Part shown: positions 1-4,742 of the stretch, in pieces | Layout: each line of letters opens with the position of its first letter | How positions within the stretch are numbered: position 1 is the stretch's first letter | NCBI GenBank assembly: GCA_937995745.1 | Contig: CALKIU010000048.1 | Location: forward strand, 1 to 6,275 | Length of the DNA stretch: 6,275 nt | Origin: an uncultured Bacillaceae bacterium | GTDB lineage: Bacteria > Bacillota > Bacilli > Bacillales > Cytobacillaceae | Direction of reading: 5' to 3' | Program-made: the position numbers and the translations under genes | The notes under the pieces: generated by a model | The model's input: the letters and a program-made list of their open reading frames with translations, nothing else | Databases searched by the model: none | What the model was told of the DNA's origin: nothing

Positions 1-271
1 AGTTTACATAATATAAATTATGAGAAGTAAAATCGACTTTGTTTAATATATCTCAAAAACCTAGTATACTTGGTATATTGAGACAATAAATAAATTTTTA
101 TAGTTTAAGGACGTTCAAAATCAACCGGTTTCATTATTTATTATTAATTAAATTGAATTTAAGTTCGGGTGCAGCTATTTATCATATTTTATATTTTGCG
201 CTGCAACTTCCGGATAAATGAAGTTTTCCAACATCCTCTCTCGTGCATTTATTGCTCATTAGTTTACATAA
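1..271. repeat. 11-bp direct repeat AGTTTACATAA bounding the left intergenic region
   Basis: AGTTTACATAA occurs at 1-11 and again at 261-271 in the same orientation. Just inside the two copies lie imperfect inverted sequences, ATGAGAAGTAAA at 20-31 and TTTATTGCTCAT at 248-259, which match at 10 of 12 positions when one is reverse-complemented. The arrangement resembles a target duplication around a small non-coding element. However, the spacing from the direct repeat is unequal on the two sides (8 bases against 1), and AT-rich DNA produces such matches by chance. The repeat is certain; its meaning is not. Confidence 0.35.
51..83. promoter_or_regulatory. Possible operator-like dyad
   Basis: TATAC (65-69) and GTATA (73-77) form a perfect inverted repeat with a TTG spacer. 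They sit inside a wider imperfect dyad whose outer arms are TCTCAA (51-56) and TTGAGA (78-83). Symmetric half-sites about one helical turn in total length are typical of dimeric repressor operators. No adjacent gene or promoter in the window can be tied to it, so a role for a gene left of the window is a guess. Confidence 0.25.
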
Positions 272-306
272 CGTCATTATGGTGAAATGATTTTTTCTCT
301 TTATTA

Positions 307-339
307 CTTTTTACTAATTGCTAAAAAGCTAGTAAAAAG
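307..339. repeat. 10-bp perfect inverted repeat overlapping the reductase terminator
   Basis: CTTTTTACTA at 307-316 is perfectly complementary to TAGTAAAAAG at 330-339. Inside, GCT (320-322) and AGC (327-329) can add three more pairs around an AAAA loop. The right arm shares bases 335-339 with the outer stem of the neighbouring terminator hairpin (335-367), so the two structures exclude each other in one RNA. It may be a back-up 3'-end structure for the minus-strand transcript. Confidence 0.5.
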
Positions 340-367
340 ACGGCAAGTGCTGCACCTGCCGTCTTTT
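320..367 (-). terminator. Rho-independent terminator of the aldo/keto reductase gene
   Basis: A long hairpin begins seven bases after the reductase stop codon. AAAAGACGGCA (335-345) pairs with TGCCGTCTTTT (357-367), and after one A/C mismatch GTG (347-349) pairs with CAC (353-355) around a three-base loop. Read on the minus strand it runs into a U stretch (338-334) and a second T run near 327-323. The plus-strand side is also U-rich, so it could stop transcription from both directions. Confidence 0.85.
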
Positions 368-373
368 GTCTTC

Positions 374-1210
374 TTACCTCCATTGCTCCACAAAGACATC
401 CGGATCCGGACCCGTCCGTTCATTTTTATTTAAACGGTCAATTTGCTCCATTTCTTCCGCTGTCAGTTGAAAATCAAATATTTCGCTGTTCTCTCGGATC
501 CTTTCTTCCCGGACGGATTTCGGAATCGTGATGACGCCGTGCTGCAAATCCCAGCGCAAAACCACTTGGGCCGGGGTTTTTCCGTATTTTGCCGCAATCT
601 CTTGAATAACCGGTTCTTGAAAAACTTTTCCCCTCATTAAAGGAGCCCAAGCCTCCATTTGAATGTTGTTTTCTTTGCAAAAAGCCAACAATTCTTTTTG
701 CGTCAAATACGGATGAAATTCCACTTGATTGACGGCGGGCTTTATCTCACAATCATTCAACAAATCATGCAGGTGGTGAACTTGGAAATTGCTGACGCCG
801 ATGGCCCTTACTAGTCCGTCCCGGTACAGTTTCTCCAACGCTTTCCATGTTTCCTTGAACTTTCCTGGCACCGGCCAATGAATCAAATACAAGTCTATGT
901 AATCCAGACCGAGCTTTTCTCTGCTTTCTTCAAATGCCCGCAACGTGGAGTCATACCCTTGCTGGTCGTTCCATACTTTGGTTGTTACAAAAATTTCTTC
1001 CCGGGGTATGCCTGATTCTTTTATCGCTTGGCCCACTCCCCGTTCATTTTCATACAAGGAAGCGGTGTCGATGCTCCGGTAGCCTATTTTTAACGCTGTT
1101 TTTACTGCATGCTCCACTTCTCCTCCCTCTTTTGACTTGTATACTCCGAGTCCGAGCCATGGCATTTTTACACCATTATTCAATGTTGCACAACTTTGAA
1201 TATGATCCAT
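374..1210 (-). CDS. Aldo/keto reductase, YvgN/YtbE-like (probable glyoxal/methylglyoxal reductase)
   Basis: This is a complete NADPH-dependent aldo/keto reductase of 278 residues, a cytoplasmic single-domain (beta/alpha)8 barrel. The catalytic tetrad is visible as Asp48 (SIDTA), Tyr53 (LYENE), Lys78 (TTKVW) and His111 (LIHWP). The family signatures are present: GYRSIDTA at 43-50, the LGLDYIDLYLIHWP stretch at 100-113, and the cofactor loop IPKS at 229-232 followed by the RIREN segment. From memory it reads closest to Bacillus YvgN and YtbE, which reduce glyoxal, methylglyoxal and other aldehydes, so detoxification of reactive carbonyls is the likely role; the physiological substrate cannot be read from sequence. 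The ATG at 1210 is chosen because GGAGG lies 9 bases upstream and the resulting length fits the family. A TTG at 1255 in the same frame would add 15 lysine/arginine-rich residues and has no ribosome binding site. It appears to be a single-gene unit, with a terminator on each side. No missing residues or truncation are seen. Confidence 0.95.
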   Translation of the reverse strand: MDHIQSCATLNNGVKMPWLGLGVYKSKEGGEVEHAVKTALKIGYRSIDTASLYENERGVGQAIKESGIPREEIFVTTKVWNDQQGYDSTLRAFEESREKLGLDYIDLYLIHWPVPGKFKETWKALEKLYRDGLVRAIGVSNFQVHHLHDLLNDCEIKPAVNQVEFHPYLTQKELLAFCKENNIQMEAWAPLMRGKVFQEPVIQEIAAKYGKTPAQVVLRWDLQHGVITIPKSVREERIRENSEIFDFQLTAEEMEQIDRLNKNERTGPDPDVFVEQWR

Positions 1211-1219
1211 TTCAAATAG

Positions 1220-1224
1220 CCTCC
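1220..1224 (-). promoter_or_regulatory. Ribosome binding site that fixes the reductase start
   Basis: GGAGG on the minus strand lies 9 bases before the ATG at 1210. It falls inside the in-frame extension that a TTG start at 1255 would create. No comparable site precedes that TTG, so this motif decides the start in favour of 1210. Confidence 0.8.
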
Positions 1225-1300
1225 GATCTTTTTTTATTTTATGAAATATGCGCAAATTTTCACATAAGTTTCAATTTTTTCCTGTTCATCGTTCATCTTC

Positions 1301-1322
1301 ATTCTAACAAAACCATTGTCAA
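1301..1322 (-). promoter_or_regulatory. Possible promoter of the aldo/keto reductase gene
   Basis: On the minus strand there is a consensus TTGACA at 1322-1317 and an extended -10-like TGTTAGAAT ending at 1301. They are only 10 bases apart, so they cannot serve together as one standard sigma-A promoter. Either the TGn-extended -10 works with a poor -35, or TTGACA pairs with a weak -10 near 1300-1293. The position, just after the preceding gene's terminator and about 90 bases before the start codon, is right for a promoter. Confidence 0.3.
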
Positions 1323-1341
1323 AACAAAAATTAAATATCTT

Positions 1342-1366
1342 AAAAAAAGAAAATCCCGCTTCGGGA
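1342..1366 (-). terminator. Probable intrinsic terminator of the staygreen-family gene
   Basis: Read on the minus strand, TCCCG (1366-1362) pairs with CGGGA (1358-1354) around an AAG loop and is followed at once by TTTTCTTTTTTT (1353-1342). The stem is short (5 bp) but GC-rich, and the U run is long. It lies 115 bases after the stop codon of the 1481-1912 gene and before the reductase leader, so it probably separates the two units. Confidence 0.65.
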
Positions 1367-1480
1367 AAACGGAACAACCCCAGTCTCTTGCAAATTAAAT
1401 TGAGGATACGTTTCTTTTTGTTTCACACTCTCAACGGGTTATAAACAGGTTCGGACATTCGCTCGATCAACAAAAAAGTT

Positions 1481-1912
1481 TTAATCGTTGATATATTGTT
1501 TTGGCATGCCAACATATATGATTTCATTATTTGGTGCGTTATTCCGGAGAATATGAATATAAATCGGTGAAACCAAAAGATTTGGATAATTCAAAAAGAA
1601 CTTCTTGTCGCCGTTCACGAGAGAAATTAATGCTTCCTGAACTTCCCCCATCAAATCCTGGTAGTGATTCTTATTATTTGGAAAAATTGTTCCGTTCAAT
1701 ACATATTTTCCGTCGTGAAAAGTCCATTGAAAAACCATATCTTTATGTTTGCCGCAATGTATGATGCTCTCATCAAAGCAATAGCCAATTGTCAAACAAC
1801 AATCGCCCGTCTCCACGTTTTTCGCAAATGTATACCTTCTTTCGCAAACGGGCCGATATGACGTGGCCGGCGGAAAATAGGTAACGCATAATTTGTATGA
1901 CTGTCCGCCCAT
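1481..1912 (-). CDS. Staygreen-family protein (Mg-dechelatase homologue, divergent)
   Basis: This 143-residue soluble protein has no signal peptide or membrane segment. I recognise the staygreen (SGR) family. It has an N-terminal KLCVTYFPPAT segment (7-17), RRYTF (25-29) followed by the TG turn (35-36), a W after an acidic/basic helix (KDMVFQW, 57-63), GKYVLNGTIF (68-77), and the conserved block NGDKKFFLNYPNL (100-112) with a C-terminal GMPKQY (135-140). Plant and some bacterial members remove magnesium from chlorophyll a; the job of the Firmicute members is unknown to me. The usual His/Asp of the YTLTHSD-type motif are replaced here (Lys31, Val33), while Asp58 in the later helix is kept. About eight residues seem missing from the helix before NGD compared with Bacillus homologues as I remember them. 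Six cysteines (9, 23, 38, 39, 45, 53) cluster in the first 53 residues. The ATG start is supported by GGGGAG 8 bases upstream and by family length. The frame is intact, so I call it a gene rather than a pseudogene. Family assignment is from memory of motifs. Confidence 0.75.
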   Translation of the reverse strand: MGGQSYKLCVTYFPPATSYRPVCERRYTFAKNVETGDCCLTIGYCFDESIIHCGKHKDMVFQWTFHDGKYVLNGTIFPNNKNHYQDLMGEVQEALISLVNGDKKFFLNYPNLLVSPIYIHILRNNAPNNEIIYVGMPKQYIND

Positions 1913-1920
1913 TGCAAAAA

Positions 1921-1926
1921 CTCCCC
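1921..1926 (-). promoter_or_regulatory. Ribosome binding site of the staygreen-family gene
   Basis: GGGGAG on the minus strand stands 8 bases before the ATG at 1912, a normal spacing for Bacillaceae. It supports this start and argues that the divergent protein is still translated. Confidence 0.65.
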
Positions 1927-1947
1927 TGCAAAGATGTTCTTGCGGAT

Positions 1948-1976
1948 ATTATATGCGCCTTGCAAAAATAAAGTGT
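1948..1976 (-). promoter_or_regulatory. Probable promoter of the staygreen-family gene
   Basis: A perfect -10 box TATAAT lies at 1953-1948 on the minus strand, which would place the transcript start near 1941 and give a leader of about 28 bases. The matching -35 region (around 1976-1970) has only a poor match such as ACACTT, so the promoter would be weak or activator-dependent. Confidence 0.4.
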
Positions 1977-2010
1977 GCACCTTTCATGACCATAGAGAGG
2001 CTTATACTTG

Positions 2011-2037
2011 CCCGATTCAATATATCGGGTTTTTTTT
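2011..2037 (+). terminator. Orphan plus-strand intrinsic terminator
   Basis: CCCGAT (2011-2016) pairs with ATCGGG (2024-2029) around a 7-base loop, and eight T residues follow directly (2030-2037). This is a standard intrinsic terminator for rightward transcription. No plus-strand gene ends here: the sequence to its left is the promoter and 5' part of the minus-strand staygreen gene. On the minus strand the hairpin is not followed by T residues, so it does not serve parC or the staygreen gene. Confidence 0.6.
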
Positions 2038-2230
2038 ATCTTGATATATAGCTTTTGTAGACAGCCGGTGCATCGGAAGCAAAACGCAAAACAGCAAGGT
2101 TCCGAGGGTGATTTAAATGTGCCTTTGGGGAATTATCGGAAACCGGTTACACCGGCAAATATTATCTCCTTCCATAAAAGACAACGCTCCTTCATCAAAC
2201 CCGGTTAAAAAAAATAAGGCGGTTTGAAAT
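2038..2230. other. Unassigned intergenic sequence between parC and the staygreen gene
   Basis: No convincing gene is seen. The plus strand is open from 2008 to 2208 in one frame, but only from a TTG without a ribosome binding site, and the translation resembles nothing I know. The minus strand breaks into short pieces. Small dyads are present: CCGG-TTACA-CCGG near 2143-2155, and CAAACC (2196-2201) against GGTTTG (2221-2226). Together with 1913-2037 and the parC terminator this makes the gene-free stretch 1913-2279. Confidence 0.55.
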
Positions 2231-2274
2231 GTAAAAATAAAAAATGCCTCCGTTAAACGGATAAACGGAGGCAT
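2231..2274 (-). terminator. Rho-independent terminator of the parE-parC operon
   Basis: ATGCCTCCGTT (2244-2254) and AACGGAGGCAT (2264-2274) form a perfect 11-bp stem with a 9-base loop. On the minus strand the hairpin runs into five T, an A and five more T (2243-2233). It starts five bases after the parC stop codon, so it is the operon's 3' end. Confidence 0.93.
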
Positions 2275-2279
2275 AAACG

Positions 2280-4742
2280 TTAATCATTTTCGCCGTTGCT
2301 AATCCCTTCAGTACCACTGTCCCCGGAAATTTTCCATACCGCCGTCACCTTTCCTTCTTCTGCTTCATCGATGAGGAAAGAACCGTTGGAATATCGTTCA
2401 GAATATTTTAAATCTGCAGCTTTAAAGCTTTTGATCAATCCTTTCTCCGTTTGAACATAAATTTTGTCTGCTTCCCCTGCTAAAACGGTGCCGATCAAGC
2501 GGTGGGGATTTTTCTTCAATTCTTTTAACATGATCAAGCCGCGCTTCGCTCTTGTTGATAATTCAAATTGTTCCAGTTTCATTTTTTTCACAGCGCCTCT
2601 CTGTGTAGCCGCGACCAGACCGAAATCGTCACCTTCATTGAGAATATGAGCGCTGACCACAAAATCCCCGGGTTTTAGATTGATTCCCTTGACGCCTGCT
2701 GCCCGAATCCCGATCGGTTTAACTTCTTCTTCATGAAATCTCAATCCATATCCCAGGTGAGTGCTAATAAAAATTTGTCCATTTCCTTCCGTCTCGTAAA
2801 CGGCAACTACCTCATCATCGTCTTTTAAATTTATTGCCACCAATGCCCGGGAATACCGCTGGGCTTTGTATAAGCTTAATTCTGTTTTCTTAACCATCCC
2901 GTGCCTTGTTATAAAGATTAAGAAAGAATTTTTATTAAAATCTTGCACCGGCACAGCATGAATGATTTCTTCGTCCCGGCCGATCTGGACAATATTGGCC
3001 ACATGCTGACCGATATCTTTCCAGCGTATATCCGGAAGTTCATGGACAGGACAATAAAGATAATTCCCTTTATTCGTAAACAACAGCAGCACATCTGTCG
3101 TATTCATTTCCAACTGGGCGAGGAGACGGTCCGTATCTTTCATGCCCAAATCTTCGCCGTTTGAAGCGGAATAAGAACGCAGACTTGTTCTTTTCACATA
3201 CCCTTCCTTGGTAACGGTGACGATCACGTCTTCATTGGGGACAAGGACTTCCATATTAATTTTGATTTCCTCGATTTCATTTTCAATGACGGTCCGTCTC
3301 GGTTCCTCAAAGCGCTTTCTTACATCGCGAAGTTCCTTTTTAATGACGGCCAGCAACTTTTTTTCGCTTTCTAAAATTTCTTTCAACTTGGCAATATTTT
3401 TGGCAAGTTCTTCTTCTTCTTTTTGCAACGCAGTAATGTCCGTGTTCGTTAAACGGTAAAGCTGCAAAGAAACAATTGCTTCCGCTTGCGGTTCGGTGAA
3501 TTGATATTTGGCCATCAAATTCCTTTTTGCATCTTTTTTATCTTTTGAAGCACGAATGGTTGCAATCACTTCATCCAAAATCGAAATGGCTTTTATCAAT
3601 CCGTTGACTATATGAAGCCGGTCCTCGGCTTTTTGTAATTCGAAACGGCTTCTCCGGGTTATGACTTCTTTCCTGTGTTCTATGTACGCATCAAGAAGAT
3701 CTGTCAGTCCCATCAATTTCGGCCTGCGGTTATGGATGGCAACCATATTGAAATTGTATGTGACTTGCAGTTCGGTATTTTTATATAAATAATTTAAAAC
3801 TCCTTCAGCATTGGCATCTTTGCGCAGTTCTACAACAATTCTCAACCCGGTGCGGTCCGTTTCATCCCGGACTTCGGAAATGCCCTCCACTTTTCTTTCA
3901 ATGCGCAATTCATCAATTTTCTTGACAAGATTTGCTTTATTTACTTCGTAAGGTATTTCTGTTATGACAATTTGTTTCCGGTTGCCGCGCAACGGTTCAA
4001 TTTCCGCTTTGCTGCGGATTACAATTTTCCCTTTGCCTGTTTGATAAGCTTTCTTAATGCCTTCAATTCCTTGCACGATACCGCCTGTCGGAAAATCAGG
4101 CCCTTTAATGACTTTCATCAACTCTTCCACGGTACAATTCGGATTTTCTATCCTCATAATGACGCCGTCGATGATTTCTTCCAAATTGTGCGGAGGGATT
4201 TCCGTCGCATATCCCGCGGAAATTCCCGTGGAACCATTCACGAGGAGGTTGGGAAAGGCAGCCGGCAAAACAGTCGGTTCATGAATGGTATCATCAAAAT
4301 TCGGCACAAAATCGACGGTATTCTTATCAATATCTTTTAATAATTCCGCCGCTATGGCTGAAAGTCTCGCTTCCGTATAACGCATGGCTGCCGGGGGATC
4401 GCCGTCAATACTTCCGTTATTCCCGTGCATTTCCACTAGAACGTTGCGGATTTTCCAATCCTGGCTGAGCCGGACCATCGCTTCATATACCGAGCTGTCA
4501 CCGTGGGGATGATAATTTCCTATTACATTTCCCACCGTTTTTGCCGATTTGCGGAACGGCTTATCGTGAGTGTTTCCATCTACATACATTGCATATAAAA
4601 TTCGCCTTTGCACCGGTTTCAGTCCGTCCCGCACATCGGGCAGAGCCCGGTCTTGAATAATATATTTGCTGTAGCGGGCAAACCGGTCGCTTAGCACATC
4701 TTCCAAAGCAAGATCGCGAAATTTTTCCAGAGTCCCCGTCAT
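2280..4742 (-). CDS. parC: DNA topoisomerase IV subunit A (ParC/GrlA)
   Basis: A complete 820-residue DNA breakage-reunion subunit. With ParE it forms the heterotetramer that passes one duplex through another to decatenate daughter chromosomes and relax supercoils. The winged-helix/tower core covers roughly residues 30-345. The catalytic tyrosine is Tyr122, with Arg121 beside it (AAMRYTEARL), and Ile182 (ATEIPPHN) matches the DNA-intercalating isoleucine. A coiled-coil and C-gate region spans about 355-490, including a strongly charged helix at 440-482. The C-terminal beta-pinwheel follows from about 497 to 803. The GyrA box (QRRGGKG type) is absent: the matching place reads SYSASNGEDLGMKD (523-536). 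That, and the ParE neighbour, identify ParC rather than GyrA. The quinolone-determining region HPHGDSSVYEAMV (78-90) keeps Ser83 and Glu87, the sensitive-type residues. The ATG at 4742 overlaps the parE stop as ATGA, with GAGGAGG 7 bases upstream, so translation is probably coupled. The length is slightly above the roughly 800-806 of S. aureus and B. subtilis, with a Gly/Asp/Glu/Asn-rich tail. Confidence 0.98.
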   Translation of the reverse strand: MTGTLEKFRDLALEDVLSDRFARYSKYIIQDRALPDVRDGLKPVQRRILYAMYVDGNTHDKPFRKSAKTVGNVIGNYHPHGDSSVYEAMVRLSQDWKIRNVLVEMHGNNGSIDGDPPAAMRYTEARLSAIAAELLKDIDKNTVDFVPNFDDTIHEPTVLPAAFPNLLVNGSTGISAGYATEIPPHNLEEIIDGVIMRIENPNCTVEELMKVIKGPDFPTGGIVQGIEGIKKAYQTGKGKIVIRSKAEIEPLRGNRKQIVITEIPYEVNKANLVKKIDELRIERKVEGISEVRDETDRTGLRIVVELRKDANAEGVLNYLYKNTELQVTYNFNMVAIHNRRPKLMGLTDLLDAYIEHRKEVITRRSRFELQKAEDRLHIVNGLIKAISILDEVIATIRASKDKKDAKRNLMAKYQFTEPQAEAIVSLQLYRLTNTDITALQKEEEELAKNIAKLKEILESEKKLLAVIKKELRDVRKRFEEPRRTVIENEIEEIKINMEVLVPNEDVIVTVTKEGYVKRTSLRSYSASNGEDLGMKDTDRLLAQLEMNTTDVLLLFTNKGNYLYCPVHELPDIRWKDIGQHVANIVQIGRDEEIIHAVPVQDFNKNSFLIFITRHGMVKKTELSLYKAQRYSRALVAINLKDDDEVVAVYETEGNGQIFISTHLGYGLRFHEEEVKPIGIRAAGVKGINLKPGDFVVSAHILNEGDDFGLVAATQRGAVKKMKLEQFELSTRAKRGLIMLKELKKNPHRLIGTVLAGEADKIYVQTEKGLIKSFKAADLKYSERYSNGSFLIDEAEEGKVTAVWKISGDSGTEGISNGEND

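Larger units (their letters stand above)
1..334. other. AT-rich intergenic region without a gene
   Basis: I see no credible coding sequence on either strand in this stretch; the only ATG-started frames are about ten codons long and have no ribosome binding site. It holds an 11-base direct repeat (1-11 and 261-271), a TATAC-N3-GTATA dyad at 65-77, a dyad TGCAGC/GCTGCA (170-175 and 200-205) around a 24-base AT-rich loop, and a perfect 10-base inverted repeat at 307-316/330-339 beside the reductase terminator. It may include the upstream or downstream region of a gene beyond the left edge, but no convincing -35/-10 pair was found. Confidence 0.7.

Noticed and set aside
1211..1255. Longer reductase reading from a TTG at 1255 (293 residues)
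   Set aside because: The TTG has no ribosome binding site, the 15 extra residues are not part of the fold, and they cover a good GGAGG site placed for the ATG at 1210.
934..1398. 154-codon open frame on the plus strand
   Set aside because: It is antisense to the 5' half of the reductase and runs through its leader and the neighbouring terminator; the translation is low-complexity and unlike any family I know.
1481..1912. Calling the staygreen-family gene a pseudogene
   Set aside because: The frame is uninterrupted over the whole family length with a ribosome binding site, a -10 box and a terminator; changed active-site residues alone do not show inactivation.
1792..1980. 62-codon minus-strand frame over the staygreen gene start
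   Set aside because: It is in another frame from the recognised protein; the staygreen frame has the family motifs and the better ribosome binding site.
2008..2208. 66-codon plus-strand frame in the parC downstream spacer
   Set aside because: It starts at a TTG without a ribosome binding site, inside the stem region of the plus-strand terminator, and its translation resembles no small spore protein or other family I could recall.
3972..4340. 122-codon open frame on the plus strand inside parC
   Set aside because: Antisense to a highly conserved part of parC with no ribosome binding site or recognisable motif.
2280..4742. Identification of the 820-residue protein as GyrA
   Set aside because: There is no GyrA box of the QRRGGKG type in the C-terminal domain, and the partner directly upstream and overlapping is ParE; gyrB-gyrA in Bacillus sits in a different setting near the origin.
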